Shown piece by piece: positions 22,083 through 32,272 of a DNA stretch of 64,000 nt. Where the stretch lies: positions 186,001 to 250,000 of the forward strand of contig NZ_KI650983.1 in the NCBI RefSeq assembly GCF_000506985.1. The letters run 5' to 3'. How positions within the stretch are numbered: the first letter of the stretch is position 1; each line of letters starts with the position of its first letter. The notes beneath the pieces are model-generated. The model saw only the letters and a list, made by a program, of their open reading frames with translations. It ran no database searches and was not told the DNA's origin. The stretch is from Advenella kashmirensis W13003 (GTDB lineage Bacteria > Pseudomonadota > Gammaproteobacteria > Burkholderiales > Burkholderiaceae_B). The position numbers were made by a program, and so were the translations under genes.

Positions 22083-23048
22083 TCAATTGCTGACTTTCAG
22101 ATTCAACTGCTGCACTGCCTTGGCAATGGCCGCCTGATTCCCCATCTGCGTTTGCATGACAAATGTCATAAGCTGCAATGGCGGATCGGGATTGACCGAC
22201 ACCGTCAGCCTGTCCGCTTCGTTTTTCATAAAACGGCTGACCGACTTGCACGCTTCTTCGGCGTTGGCAATACCCTGAGCCGGCGCCTGCACCAGGCAGT
22301 CGCTTTCCGATTTGGCCAGACGGGCCTCAAAAGCCTGCAACTGCTGCTCACTCGGTTTGCCATCTACCGGCGCCACACCCTGCTGCACTTTGACCACACG
22401 GGGCATCAGGCCGGCGTCATCAAACGTCATGGACATTTCATGAATCTTCAGCGATGACAAGGCACCCATCAGCGCCAGCGGGTTGGACTGCAGCTCTTCA
22501 GACTGGGTGCGCGATGCCTTGACCAGCTCGGCAATCTGGCTCAATTTCAGCAACATTTTCAGATTGCCAACTTCGGACTGCTTCAGATCCAGGTCTACAT
22601 CTGCGGCATCCTGTTTTTCATCCTGCATGCCCTTCATTCTGCCGTCAAGCAGCGGCAGCTTGTCGTAGCCCAGCTCGCCGGCCTTATCTTTCAGAAGCGC
22701 CAGAAACGGACTGTTGCCTGAATCATCGGCAAGTCCGGCAAATTCGAAATCATAGTGTTGCAGCCCGGCATCTTGCTGCAATTTATGCACCGTCAGACTC
22801 TTAATCGTGAAAAACCGGGCGGGATCATCCTTGCGCGTGATTTTCACATCATGCAGAGACGCGTTTCCCAAAATCGTTGCATCCAGCGAACCCCATGTCA
22901 CATTGTCCTGCATGCCGTTTTCAACCAGGTATGCATTGAGTTTTTCTTCCACCTGGGTTTTGGCATAGTAGTTGCCCCCAAACCAGGCAGCGGCGGCCAC
23001 CACGACCAGCGCCCCTACTGTATAAGCCAATTTTCTGGATCCTGCCAT
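22083..23048 (-). CDS. Membrane-anchored protein, possibly DUF945/YdgA-like
   Basis: 321 residues. A single N-terminal transmembrane segment (about 8-24, LAYTVGALVVVAAAAWFGG) followed by a long exported region with repeated beta-strand-like stretches (WGSLDATILGNASLHDVKIT). This organisation recalls YdgA/DUF945 proteins, but the protein is shorter and the match was judged by eye. Convergent with the GNAT-like gene and divergent from acnB. Confidence 0.7.
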   Translation of the reverse strand: MAGSRKLAYTVGALVVVAAAAWFGGNYYAKTQVEEKLNAYLVENGMQDNVTWGSLDATILGNASLHDVKITRKDDPARFFTIKSLTVHKLQQDAGLQHYDFEFAGLADDSGNSPFLALLKDKAGELGYDKLPLLDGRMKGMQDEKQDAADVDLDLKQSEVGNLKMLLKLSQIAELVKASRTQSEELQSNPLALMGALSSLKIHEMSMTFDDAGLMPRVVKVQQGVAPVDGKPSEQQLQAFEARLAKSESDCLVQAPAQGIANAEEACKSVSRFMKNEADRLTVSVNPDPPLQLMTFVMQTQMGNQAAIAKAVQQLNLKVSN

Positions 23049-23184
23049 TTTGTTTCCTTACTTTCGTTAAATCATGCCATTTTCCTGTCGGATGGCCACA
23101 GTCTGACACAGAATTGAACAACCCCGCAGCCAGCCTAGCGGATTGTAACGGGTTTTCCGGTGACGCCGTGCGACAATAAGTCTT

Positions 23185-23202
23185 ATGTCTTATATAAGAC
23201 AT
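23185..23202. promoter_or_regulatory. Probable GntR operator at acnB
   Basis: Perfect 18-bp palindrome ATGTCTTATATAAGACAT, immediately before the -35 box at 23203. A second half-site (AATAAGTCTTAT) lies just upstream. The TCTTATATAAGA core is identical to the site between gntR and mdh. Confidence 0.7.
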
Positions 23203-23231
23203 TTGCTAATGTAGTGCTAAACCCTTATAAT
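23203..23231 (+). promoter_or_regulatory. Probable acnB promoter
   Basis: TTGCTA, 17-nt spacer, TATAAT: a near-consensus sigma-70 promoter 48 bp before the acnB ATG. Confidence 0.7.
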
Positions 23232-23278
23232 GATAGGCGAAAATCATTCTCCTCTCCTTTTATTTCAAGGGTCTTAAC

Positions 23279-25858
23279 ATGCTGGAATCCTATCGTCAGC
23301 ACGTCGCAGAACGCGACGCGCTGGGCATCCCTCCCCTTCCTCTATCAGCCAAACAGACAGCAGAGCTCATCGAGCTGCTCAAGTCGCCTCCCGCCGGCGA
23401 AGAAGCCTATCTGCTTGATCTGATTACCCACCGTGTGCCAGCCGGTGTCGACGATGCAGCAAAGGTCAAGGCCTCTTACCTGGCCGCAGTCGCCTTTGGT
23501 ACAGAAAAATGCCCGCTTATTTCCGCTGAAAAAGCCACCGAGCTGCTGGGCACCATGCTGGGCGGCTACAACATCAGCCCGCTGATCGAACTGCTGGACA
23601 ACGACAAACTGGGTACCATCGCTGCAGAGGCGCTGAAAAAAACCCTGCTCGTATTCGATGCCTTCCACGATGTGCAGGAAAAGGCTGAAAAAGGCAACGC
23701 CAACGCCAAAGCCGTCATGCAAAGCTGGGCCGATGCCGAATGGTTCACCAGCCGTCCCGAAGTACCCGAAAGCCTGACGATTACCGTTTTTAAAGTCACC
23801 GGCGAAACCAATACCGATGACCTGTCTCCTGCGCCCGACGCCTGGAGCCGCCCGGACATTCCGCTGCACGCCCTGGCCATGCTCAAAAACCCGCGCGAGG
23901 GTATTGAACCCCAGGAACCAGGCAAAATCGGCCCCATCAGCCAATTGAACGATCTGAAAGCCAAAGGCAATCTGGTTGCCTACGTCGGCGACGTGGTCGG
24001 TACCGGCTCGTCACGCAAGTCAGCCACCAACTCAGTGCTGTGGTTCACCGGCCAGGACATTCCCTTTGTTCCCAACAAACGCTTTGGTGGCGTCTGTCTG
24101 GGCAGCAAAATCGCCCCGATCTTCTACAACACCATGGAAGACGCCGGCGCCCTGCCCATCGAACTGGATGTTTCGGGCATGAATATGGGCGACGTGGTTG
24201 AACTGCGTCCCTACGAAGGCAAGGCCCTGAAAGACGGCCAGGTTGTAGCCGAATTCAAGGTCAAGTCAGAAGTGCTGTTTGATGAAGTGCGCGCCGGCGG
24301 CCGTATCCCGCTGATCATTGGTCGCGGCCTGACCGCCAAAGCCCGTGAAGCGCTGGGTCTGCCTGCCTCCACGTTGTTCCGCCTGCCTGTTGACCCGGCC
24401 GATTCCGGCAAGGGCTATACGCTGGCACAGAAAATGGTGGGCCGTGCCTGTGGTCTTCCTGAAGGCAAAGGCGTTCGCCCCGGTACCTACTGCGAGCCCA
24501 AAATGACCTCTGTCGGCAGCCAGGACACCACCGGCCCCATGACCCGCGACGAGCTCAAAGACCTGGCCTGCCTGGGCTTTTCCGCTGATCTGGTCATGCA
24601 ATCGTTCTGCCACACCGCCGCCTATCCGAAACCCGTAGACGTCAAAACCCATCACGAGTTGCCTGACTTTATCAGCGACCGTGGCGGCATCGCCCTGCGC
24701 CCGGGTGACGGTATCATCCACTCATGGCTGAACCGCATGCTGTTGCCCGATACAGTCGGCACCGGCGGCGATTCGCATACCCGTTTCCCGATCGGTATCA
24801 GCTTCCCTGCCGGCTCAGGCCTGGTAGCCTTTGCTGCAGCCACAGGCGTCATGCCGCTGGACATGCCTGAATCCGTTCTGGTTCGTTTCAAGGGCAAAAT
24901 GCAGCCCGGCGTCACCCTGCGTGACCTGGTCAACGCCATTCCGCTGTATGCCATTAAAAACGATCTTCTGACCGTAGCCAAACAGGGCAAGAAAAACATC
25001 TTCTCTGGCCGTATCCTGGAAATCGAAGGATTGCCCAATCTGAAAATAGAACAGGCATTCGAGCTGTCCGACGCCTCTGCCGAGCGCTCTGCTGCCGGCT
25101 GCACGGTCCGCCTGGACAAGGAACCGATTATCGAATACCTGAACAGCAATATCACGCTGCTCAAGTGGATGATCGCAAACGGCTATGAAGACGAACGCTC
25201 ACTGGCCCGCCGCATCAAGGCCATGGAAGCCTGGCTTGCCAATCCTCAATTGCTCGAACCCGACGCCAACGCAGAATACGCTGCCGTCATTGAAATTGAT
25301 CTGGCCGATATTCACGAGCCTATCGTTGCCTGCCCGAACGATCCGGACGATGTCAAGACTCTGTCCGACGTGGCCGGTGAAAAAATCGATGAAGTCTTTA
25401 TCGGCAGCTGCATGACCAACATCGGCCACTTCCGTGCTGCGTCCAAGCTGCTTGAAGGCAAGCGCGACATTCCGGTCAAACTGTGGGTTGCACCACCGAC
25501 CAAAATGGACCAGAAGCAGTTGACCGAAGAAGGTCATTACGGCGTGCTGGGTGTGGCCGGCGCCCGTATGGAAATGCCCGGCTGCTCGCTGTGCATGGGC
25601 AACCAGGCGCAGGTCCGTGAAGGCGCGACCGTCATGTCTACCAGTACCCGCAACTTCCCCAACCGCCTGGGTAAAAATACCTTCGTGTATCTGGGATCAG
25701 CCGAACTGGCCGCCATCTGCTCGCGTCTGGGTAAAATCCCGACTCGTGAAGAATATATGGCCGACATGGGTATCATTGATAAAAACAGCAAGGATATCTA
25801 TCGCTACATGAACTTCGACCAGATCGAAGATTTCCGCGAAATCGCCGACTCAGTCTGA
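23279..25858 (+). CDS. acnB: Aconitate hydratase B
   Basis: Isomerises citrate and isocitrate; also able to act on methylaconitate in some bacteria. 859 residues, the AcnB length, with the HEAT-like N-terminal domain ([21 protein letters not shown]), then the swivel domain and the catalytic 4Fe-4S domains. Cluster ligands are in [14 protein letters not shown] and [14 protein letters not shown]; substrate residues appear in [22 protein letters not shown]-like sequence near residue 495-510. Driven by its own promoter with a GntR-type operator. Confidence 0.97.
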   Translation: MLESYRQHVAERDALGIPPLPLSAKQTAELIELLKSPPAGEEAYLLDLITHRVPAGVDDAAKVKASYLAAVAFGTEKCPLISAEKATELLGTMLGGYNISPLIELLDNDKLGTIAAEALKKTLLVFDAFHDVQEKAEKGNANAKAVMQSWADAEWFTSRPEVPESLTITVFKVTGETNTDDLSPAPDAWSRPDIPLHALAMLKNPREGIEPQEPGKIGPISQLNDLKAKGNLVAYVGDVVGTGSSRKSATNSVLWFTGQDIPFVPNKRFGGVCLGSKIAPIFYNTMEDAGALPIELDVSGMNMGDVVELRPYEGKALKDGQVVAEFKVKSEVLFDEVRAGGRIPLIIGRGLTAKAREALGLPASTLFRLPVDPADSGKGYTLAQKMVGRACGLPEGKGVRPGTYCEPKMTSVGSQDTTGPMTRDELKDLACLGFSADLVMQSFCHTAAYPKPVDVKTHHELPDFISDRGGIALRPGDGIIHSWLNRMLLPDTVGTGGDSHTRFPIGISFPAGSGLVAFAAATGVMPLDMPESVLVRFKGKMQPGVTLRDLVNAIPLYAIKNDLLTVAKQGKKNIFSGRILEIEGLPNLKIEQAFELSDASAERSAAGCTVRLDKEPIIEYLNSNITLLKWMIANGYEDERSLARRIKAMEAWLANPQLLEPDANAEYAAVIEIDLADIHEPIVACPNDPDDVKTLSDVAGEKIDEVFIGSCMTNIGHFRAASKLLEGKRDIPVKLWVAPPTKMDQKQLTEEGHYGVLGVAGARMEMPGCSLCMGNQAQVREGATVMSTSTRNFPNRLGKNTFVYLGSAELAAICSRLGKIPTREEYMADMGIIDKNSKDIYRYMNFDQIEDFREIADSV

Positions 25859-25867
25859 AGCTGATTT

Positions 25868-25898
25868 GCATCGGTCTGTCCGCAGGACGGGCCGATGC
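25868..25898 (+). terminator. Long hairpin after acnB
   Basis: 14-bp stem (GCATCGGTCTGTCC against GGACGGGCCGATGC, two wobble pairs) with a 3-nt loop, 9 nt after the stop. No T-run follows, so it may stabilise the mRNA end rather than terminate. Confidence 0.5.
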
Positions 25899-26092
25899 GA
25901 TCTGGTTCATCTGGCCCGAAGCAGGAACCTGCATTACAATTGAAATACCGGCATGCTTGCGTGTCACCTGGCCCTGTCCTTGCGACCGGGTTTTTTGTGT
26001 GCGCCAGCAGCGCCGACCTCCCTTCTGCATTATCCGTTCACGGCATCGCCTACGCAATATCGGTGCCGGAGCGCTTTTTTTCGGACACAGAC

Positions 26093-26464
26093 ATGCATCT
26101 GGATCACCCCATTCCCATTTTGCGCATTTTCTCTATCCCGCTTGCCGAGTCTTTTTACCTGGATTTTCTGGGGTTTGAAAAACGCTGGGAGCACCGCTTT
26201 GAACCAGATCTGCCGCTGTACACGGAAATTGCGCGCGACAATCTGGTCCTGCATCTGAGCGAACATTACGGCGACGGCACGCCCGGCAGTGCCGTCTTTT
26301 TACCCATGGAAGGAATCCATGAATTCCAGCAAACGCTGATCGCCCAGAGGGCCTCCTTTGCACGCCCCGGCGTGGAGAAAGCCTCATGGGGTTTCACAAT
26401 GGATATCACTGATCCGTTCGGCAACCATCTGCGCTTTTGCGAGCGCCGTCACGAGCATAGTTAG
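26093..26464 (+). CDS. VOC superfamily protein (glyoxalase/bleomycin-resistance fold)
   Basis: 123 residues from ATG 26093 (MHLDHPIPILRIFSIPLAESFYLDFLGFEKRW). It has the beta-alpha-beta-beta-beta layout of a VOC domain, ending in FTMDITDPFGNHLRFCERR. The HLDHP start and bleomycin-resistance-like tail suggest a binding or dioxygenase-like role; the substrate is unknown. The frame is open further upstream, but this start gives the normal family length. Confidence 0.82.
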   Translation: MHLDHPIPILRIFSIPLAESFYLDFLGFEKRWEHRFEPDLPLYTEIARDNLVLHLSEHYGDGTPGSAVFLPMEGIHEFQQTLIAQRASFARPGVEKASWGFTMDITDPFGNHLRFCERRHEHS

Positions 26465-26698
26465 TACCATGCGCTGCGGCGCGTCCGTAGCGGTGGCGGC
26501 GGTGACAATAGCGGCAATAGCGATGATGAAAAAGAGCGCAGTCGCGCTGTAGGTCGGCCGATCGACCAGATCCGCGGGCCTGTATCGGTGGCGCTGCCAT
26601 AACAGTTTGGCGACAAATACCACCATTGCGCCACAAATTCGGCGATTTTGTTCCAATCGCTTGAAAAGCCACGCGGGTGGTGGTGTAATCTGTAGCAT
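26384..26698 (-). CDS. Possible small membrane protein, unconfirmed
   Basis: 104-residue frame with a GGTAAAG site before ATG 26698. It has a hydrophobic segment SATALFFIIAIAAIVTAATA (about 50-69) and then a helix ending TALAKAQMVAERISD. The layout faintly recalls small cytochrome-oxidase subunit IV-like proteins. It overlaps the 3' end of the VOC gene by 81 bp on the opposite strand. The rest of the interval 26465-26867 shows nothing else. Treat as a candidate only. Confidence 0.3.
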   Translation of the reverse strand: MLQITPPPAWLFKRLEQNRRICGAMVVFVAKLLWQRHRYRPADLVDRPTYSATALFFIIAIAAIVTAATATDAPQRMVLTMLVTALAKAQMVAERISDIHCETP

Positions 26699-26867
26699 AC
26701 TTTACCAAATAGACGCTTTATACAAATTAACAAAATTTCTATAAAAAACAGGTCTTACACACCAGGCTTGCGGTTCTGTATGGGTTAAAGCAATTTCTGT
26801 GATGCCGGGCTGTGCCAATGCGCGACCTGCGCATCATCAATCAGTCCGAAACAATCCAATCGTCACT

Positions 26868-28058
26868 ATGAACCGAGTTCCCTATCAGTTTTCCCAACGT
26901 GCTACCCAACTGACCAGTTCCGCGATCCGTGAAATTCTCAAAATCACCGAACGTCCGGATGTCACTTCCTTTGCCGGCGGCCTGCCCTCCCATTTAGGCT
27001 TTCCCGCTGAACAAATCCGCGCCGCGTATAACCGCGTACTGGCAGACTCCCCCAACGTTGCCCTGCAATATGGCCCCACCGAGGGCTACCGCCCCTTGCG
27101 CGAATGGGTCGTCAGCGACTTTCAGGCACGCGGCACGCATATTGATATCGACGAAGTCCTGATTGTCTCCGGTTCCCAGCAGGCACTTGACCTGATTGGC
27201 AAACTGCTGATCGATCCGGGCAGCAAAGTGCTGGTCGAATCCCCCAGCTATCTGGGTGCGCTGCAGTCGTTCTCGCTGTTTGAACCCGCTTACGAACCGG
27301 TAGCCACAGACGATGGCGGACTCGTGCCGGAAGACATCAGCGAAGAAAAAGCCGATGGTGCGCGATTCATTTACTGCCTGCCCAATTTCCAGAACCCGAC
27401 CGGCCGCACCATGAATCTGGAACGCCGCCAGGCCCTGGTCGAGCGTTGCGCCCGCCTGAATGTGCCCATTGTTGAAGACGACCCGTATGGCGAGCTGCGC
27501 TATGTCGGCGAACCGCTGCCCGGACTGTTGCAACTGGGACGCGAAGCCGGTGCAACCGTGCTGCGCATGGGTTCATTTTCAAAAGTCCTGTCTCCCGGCA
27601 TGCGCCTGGGATACCTGGTAGCACCGCGAGAAATTATCGCCAAACTGGTGCAAATCAAACAGGCCACAGATCTGCACACCGCCACCGTCACCCAGATGGC
27701 CGTTTATGAAACCATCAAGGACGGCTTTCTGAAAACCCATCTGCCCAAAGTGCGCGAATTATATCGCCATCAGTGTCAGTTCATGCTGGACGCAATGGAC
27801 GAGCATTTCCCCAAATCGGCCAAATGGACGCGCCCGACCGGCGGCATGTTTATCTGGGTGCGGGTCGATGAAAAATTCGACACCACGCAGGCATTGGCAC
27901 AGGCCGTTGAGCAGTACAAGGTGGCCTATGTACCGGGCGAACCATTCTACCCCGGTGCCAACGCGCCGAAAAATACGCTGCGCCTGAGTTTTGTCACCGT
28001 GACAGAAGAAAAAATCCGGGCCGGCATTGCCGACCTGGGCAAACTTTTCACGCCCTGA
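26868..28058 (+). CDS. PLP-dependent aminotransferase (class I/II, LysN/2-aminoadipate type)
   Basis: 396 residues from ATG 26868 (MNRVPYQFSQRATQLTSSAIREILK). Fold type I: FAGGLPSHLGFP at the N-terminus, YGPTEGYRPLREWV, VSGSQQALDLIGKLLIDPG, the PLP-Asp region YCLPNFQNPTGRTM, and PLP lysine in GSFSKVLSPGMRLGYLVAP. This subgroup includes 2-aminoadipate and branched-chain or aromatic aminotransferases; the substrate cannot be fixed here. No GntR-type DNA-binding domain is fused. A terminator follows. Confidence 0.88.
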   Translation: MNRVPYQFSQRATQLTSSAIREILKITERPDVTSFAGGLPSHLGFPAEQIRAAYNRVLADSPNVALQYGPTEGYRPLREWVVSDFQARGTHIDIDEVLIVSGSQQALDLIGKLLIDPGSKVLVESPSYLGALQSFSLFEPAYEPVATDDGGLVPEDISEEKADGARFIYCLPNFQNPTGRTMNLERRQALVERCARLNVPIVEDDPYGELRYVGEPLPGLLQLGREAGATVLRMGSFSKVLSPGMRLGYLVAPREIIAKLVQIKQATDLHTATVTQMAVYETIKDGFLKTHLPKVRELYRHQCQFMLDAMDEHFPKSAKWTRPTGGMFIWVRVDEKFDTTQALAQAVEQYKVAYVPGEPFYPGANAPKNTLRLSFVTVTEEKIRAGIADLGKLFTP

Positions 28059-28097
28059 TGCGACGCGACATTTAAATTCAACTGTAATATCAGGCAA

Positions 28098-28128
28098 AGG
28101 CGGTTATCCTATGGGTAGCCGCCTTTTT
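28098..28128 (+). terminator. Intrinsic terminator after the aminotransferase gene
   Basis: Stem AGGCGGTTATC/GGTAGCCGCCT with two wobble pairs, then six T. Confidence 0.8.
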
Positions 28129-28207
28129 TGTTGTCTTGCGCACGGGTAAAAGGAGTAAAATGTTCCGTACCCATTCCAGTCTGCAAGCATCATCCCGGAG
28201 AATAAAT

Positions 28208-30895
28208 ATGTCGTTATCCAGTACTCTCAAAGAATTCAATATCGGCAGTAAAGTTGCACAATATTACTCGCTTCCCGAACTGGGCAAACAGCTTGGCGTA
28301 GACATCGAATCGCTGCCGGTTTCCATCCGGATCGTGCTTGAATCGGTGCTTCGCAACTGTGATGGCCAGAAAATTACCGAAGACCACGTGCGCCAGCTGG
28401 CCAACTGGCAGGCGGTCGCCAAGCGCGAAGATGAAATCCCGTTTGTCGTGGCCCGCGTAGTGCTGCAGGACTTCACCGGCGTGCCGTTGCTGGCCGACCT
28501 GGCGGCCATGCGTGCCGTTGCCGACAAAATGGGCAAAGACCCCAAGAAGATCGAGCCCCTGGTGCCGGTTGACCTGGTGGTTGACCACTCGGTCATGATT
28601 GATTATTTCGGCACCAAAAACGCACTGGACCTGAACATGAAAGTGGAGTTCCAGCGCAATAAGGAACGCTACCAGTTCATGAAGTGGGGCATGCAGGCCT
28701 TTGACACCTTCGGCGTCGTGCCTCCGGGCTTTGGCATTGTGCACCAGGTCAACCTGGAATATCTGGCGCGCGGCGTCTATCAAAAAGACAACGTGTATTA
28801 CCCCGATTCCCTGGTGGGAACAGACAGTCACACCACCATGATCAATGGCATTGGCGTAGTGGCCTGGGGCGTGGGCGGCATCGAAGCCGAGGCCGCCATG
28901 CTGGGCCAGCCGATCTATTTCCTCACGCCCGATGTGATTGGCGTCGAACTCACCGGCAAGCTGCGCGGCGGCGTCACGGCCACTGACCTGGTCCTGACGC
29001 TGACTGAGATGCTGCGCCGCGAAAAGGTCGTGGGCAAGTTCGTGGAATTCTGTGGGGAAGGCACGGCGACGCTGTCAGTCACCAATCGCGCCACCATCGG
29101 CAATATGGCGCCCGAATACGGCGCCACCATGGGCTTCTTCCCGGTCGACGATCACACCATCGACTACTTCAAGGGCACCGGCCGCACCGATGAAGAAGTG
29201 GCCGCGCTGGAAAGCTACTTCAAAGCCCAGAACATGTACGGCATTCCCAAAGGCAAGGACATCCGCTACACCAAGCTGCTGCACCTGGATCTGTCCACGG
29301 TTGCACCCTCCCTGGCCGGCCCCAAGCGTCCGCAGGACCGTATCGAAATCGGCAATGTCAAGAATACGTTTGCCGACCTGTTTGTCAAACCTGCGCTTGA
29401 AAACGGCTTTAACCAGCCTCCGGAAAAATTCGATCAGACATTCGAAACCAGCGAAGGAACCAAGCTCAAAAACGGCGATATCCTGATCGCTGCAATCACA
29501 TCGTGCACCAATACCTCCAACCCCAGCGTGATGCTGGCGGCCGGCCTGCTGGCCAAAAAGGCTGTGGAAGCGGGCATGAAAATCCCGGGCCATATCAAAA
29601 CATCGCTCGCACCCGGCTCACGCGTAGTCACCGAATACCTCACCGCCACCGGCCTGCTGCCCTATCTGGACAAGCTCGGCTTTGACGTGGCCGCGTACGG
29701 TTGCACGACCTGTATCGGCAATGCCGGCGACCTGGCAGCGGATATCAACCAATCCATCATAGAAAATGACCTGGTCTGCGCTGCCGTTCTCTCAGGCAAC
29801 CGCAATTTTGAGGCCCGTATTCATCCGAACATCAAGGCCAACTTTCTCGCTTCCCCGCCTTTGGTAGTGGCTTACGCCCTGGCCGGCACCATCAATAAAA
29901 ACCTGATGACCGAACCAGTAGGCAAAGGCAAGAAAGGCGATGTTTGGCTAGGCGATATCTGGCCGAGTGAAGAAGAGGTTCAGGCCCTGCTCAAAACGGC
30001 GATGCAACCCGAAGTCTTCCGCCAGAACTATGCCCAGGTCAAAACCAACCCCGGCAAGCTCTGGGAAAATATCAAGGGTGTATCGGGCGACGTCTACAAC
30101 TGGCCTGAATCCACCTATATCGCCAAACCACCGTTCTTCGACACCTTCGACATGGCACCCGCCCCCATGCCGCCGGTCAAGAATGCCCGCGCGCTGGGCG
30201 TCTTCGGTGATTCGGTCACGACCGACCACATTTCACCCGCCGGTTCCATCAAGGAAACCTCACCCGCAGGTCGCTGGCTGAACGAAAACGGCATCATGAA
30301 AGCCGACTTCAACAGCTACGGTTCGCGCCGCGGTAATCATGAAATCATGATGCGCGGCACCTTCGCCAACGTACGCATCAAGAACCTGATGATCCCGCCC
30401 CTGCCGACCGGCAGCCGTGTGGAAGGCGGCGAGACCCTGTATCAGCCCGGTGGCGAGCAGATGTCCATTTACGATGCGGCCATGAAATATGTTACCAACG
30501 GTATTCCCACCGTGGTGTTCGGCGGTGAAGAATATGGCACGGGTTCTTCGCGCGACTGGGCTGCCAAAGGAACCCAATTGCTGGGGGTCAAGGCCGTCAT
30601 TGCACGCAGTTTCGAACGTATTCACCGCAGCAACCTGGTGGGCATGGGGGTGCTGCCCCTGCAGTTCAAGGGCAGCGACAGTGTCGACACCCTGGGCATT
30701 ACCGGCACCGAAACATTCGATATCAGCGGACTGGAAGATGGCATCAGGGCACAGCAGGATGTCACGCTGACCATTCGTCGGGAAGATGGTACATCACAAG
30801 ACGTTCCCGTGCTGCTGCGTATTGATACCCCGATCGAAGTTGATTATTATCAGAATGGCGGTATTTTACCGTTCGTCCTGCGCCAGCTGCTTTAA
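28208..30895 (+). CDS. acnA: Aconitate hydratase A
   Basis: 895 residues from ATG 28208, preceded by GGAG; an in-frame extension of 24 codons upstream is unlikely. AcnA/IRP-type aconitase: the first half has [18 protein letters not shown] and [18 protein letters not shown], cluster ligands in [18 protein letters not shown] and [13 protein letters not shown], swivel domain at the end with [19 protein letters not shown] second aconitase 2.3 kb after acnB. AcnA-type enzymes are usually the more stress-resistant form (family knowledge). No GntR-type palindrome is visible upstream. Confidence 0.97.
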   Translation: MSLSSTLKEFNIGSKVAQYYSLPELGKQLGVDIESLPVSIRIVLESVLRNCDGQKITEDHVRQLANWQAVAKREDEIPFVVARVVLQDFTGVPLLADLAAMRAVADKMGKDPKKIEPLVPVDLVVDHSVMIDYFGTKNALDLNMKVEFQRNKERYQFMKWGMQAFDTFGVVPPGFGIVHQVNLEYLARGVYQKDNVYYPDSLVGTDSHTTMINGIGVVAWGVGGIEAEAAMLGQPIYFLTPDVIGVELTGKLRGGVTATDLVLTLTEMLRREKVVGKFVEFCGEGTATLSVTNRATIGNMAPEYGATMGFFPVDDHTIDYFKGTGRTDEEVAALESYFKAQNMYGIPKGKDIRYTKLLHLDLSTVAPSLAGPKRPQDRIEIGNVKNTFADLFVKPALENGFNQPPEKFDQTFETSEGTKLKNGDILIAAITSCTNTSNPSVMLAAGLLAKKAVEAGMKIPGHIKTSLAPGSRVVTEYLTATGLLPYLDKLGFDVAAYGCTTCIGNAGDLAADINQSIIENDLVCAAVLSGNRNFEARIHPNIKANFLASPPLVVAYALAGTINKNLMTEPVGKGKKGDVWLGDIWPSEEEVQALLKTAMQPEVFRQNYAQVKTNPGKLWENIKGVSGDVYNWPESTYIAKPPFFDTFDMAPAPMPPVKNARALGVFGDSVTTDHISPAGSIKETSPAGRWLNENGIMKADFNSYGSRRGNHEIMMRGTFANVRIKNLMIPPLPTGSRVEGGETLYQPGGEQMSIYDAAMKYVTNGIPTVVFGGEEYGTGSSRDWAAKGTQLLGVKAVIARSFERIHRSNLVGMGVLPLQFKGSDSVDTLGITGTETFDISGLEDGIRAQQDVTLTIRREDGTSQDVPVLLRIDTPIEVDYYQNGGILPFVLRQLL

Positions 30896-31072
30896 GCAAG
30901 TCCTGGGGCTCGCTGTGGCGGTTATCCAGAACGCAGGCAAACGTCCGTGCTCTGGTACCGCCGGCCCCGGCAAGCAATTGACGCTTTGCCCGATCTGCGC
31001 TGGAACGCGCGATCCCAACAAGCTGCCCGGTCTGTCGTTCAAACGCAGGCCAACAGCGTAACTGCATGTGTA

Positions 31073-32272
31073 ATGAACCGGAAAAAACCAGCCAGCCTGC
31101 ACGCCAGCGATCAGCCCTTACTTGATTTATGCCTTGCCCTGAAGCAATCAGGCTGCATTGTTGAAGATCGTTATTGGGAAAACCAGATTCAGACTGCGTT
31201 GCTGGATATTTTCAATCAAAGCCGCAAGAAAACCATCGAGCGCCTGCTCGATTATCTGTCCGAGAGCGACTCGGAAACCCACGACATTCTGCTTGAGCAC
31301 GCCGAAACGCTGTCGGAGTCTTGCGAATGGAGCAGCGAGGGTATGCACTACGATTGTGTATTCGTTGCCATCCCGGTCATTGCCTGGACCCGGTTTGAAA
31401 TTCCCCTGCCAATGCTGGATGACACCACCCAGGAGACGCTCAGCAGCCTCGTAAAGCAGCATATTGCCGCCCGCGACGTACGCATCGCGATCCACCCCCA
31501 GGTGCTCAGTGTCGACCAGATGCCGCGCTCGTTCACAGGCGTGTTCCAGTGGATGAAGGCCATCACCGGCAGGGCCTTTGGCGAACAGGCCCGTTCCACC
31601 GTTGCGCTTGACGACCAGCCCGAAGAAATGCAATTGATGTCCGATAGCCGCTTCGTGCTGGCCGCCTTCTGCACCCCGAAAGACCAGGCCGTCTTCCGCT
31701 GGCAGCAGGCAGAAGCCGAACACAGTCAGCAGCGCCAGATCTGCCTGGACAACTGGCGGGAAGCGGCAACGCCCCTGTTCCAGAAGCTGCTGCCCGCCTG
31801 TGGCCTGGAGCTCATGCTGCCCGACGCTTTCTATATTGCCAACCGCCAGGCCGACAAACGCATTCGTTTTGCCGCCATCACCGCTGCAACGCAGTGGCTG
31901 CAAACGGTATTTGCGGTCGCGCCCGATGCCTTCCGTGCCACCGTCGCCCTGTACCAGGACAACGCCCTGCGGGAAATTCGCATCGGATTCACTCTGCTGC
32001 AATCGCATGAAATCGTCTATGGCTGCCTGTGGCCGGTCTTCCCGGATGAACTCGAAAACCAGCAACTGGAATCGATCAACGATTTCGCCCAACTCGACAC
32101 ACTGCTGGAACATCTGCAGAACAACGGCATCCGCCATATCACTGTGCTCAAGGAAGTGCTGGATGGCAGCAGCGATGTGTCAGACGAACCGCTCTTTCCC
32201 AATCCTGCCGGCGAGCTGTTGCCGGTCATGATGCCTGACACTTCGGAGGATCCGATTGGGCGATTCCACTAA
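31073..32272 (+). CDS. DUF2863 family protein
   Basis: 399 residues from ATG 31073 (MNRKKPASLHASDQPLLDLCLALKQSG). Beta-proteobacterial conserved protein of unknown function, with no signal peptide or membrane segment. The 3' end overlaps the TTG start of earP by 17 bp, which suggests translational coupling and perhaps a link to EF-P function or stress (inference). An upstream extension of 42 codons is open but lies in a GC-rich leader with no good start signal. Confidence 0.85.
   Translation: MNRKKPASLHASDQPLLDLCLALKQSGCIVEDRYWENQIQTALLDIFNQSRKKTIERLLDYLSESDSETHDILLEHAETLSESCEWSSEGMHYDCVFVAIPVIAWTRFEIPLPMLDDTTQETLSSLVKQHIAARDVRIAIHPQVLSVDQMPRSFTGVFQWMKAITGRAFGEQARSTVALDDQPEEMQLMSDSRFVLAAFCTPKDQAVFRWQQAEAEHSQQRQICLDNWREAATPLFQKLLPACGLELMLPDAFYIANRQADKRIRFAAITAATQWLQTVFAVAPDAFRATVALYQDNALREIRIGFTLLQSHEIVYGCLWPVFPDELENQQLESINDFAQLDTLLEHLQNNGIRHITVLKEVLDGSSDVSDEPLFPNPAGELLPVMMPDTSEDPIGRFH

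Noticed and set aside
25895-26092. N-terminal extension of the VOC protein
   Set aside because: The extra 66 codons have no domain character, and ATG 26093 gives the normal VOC length.
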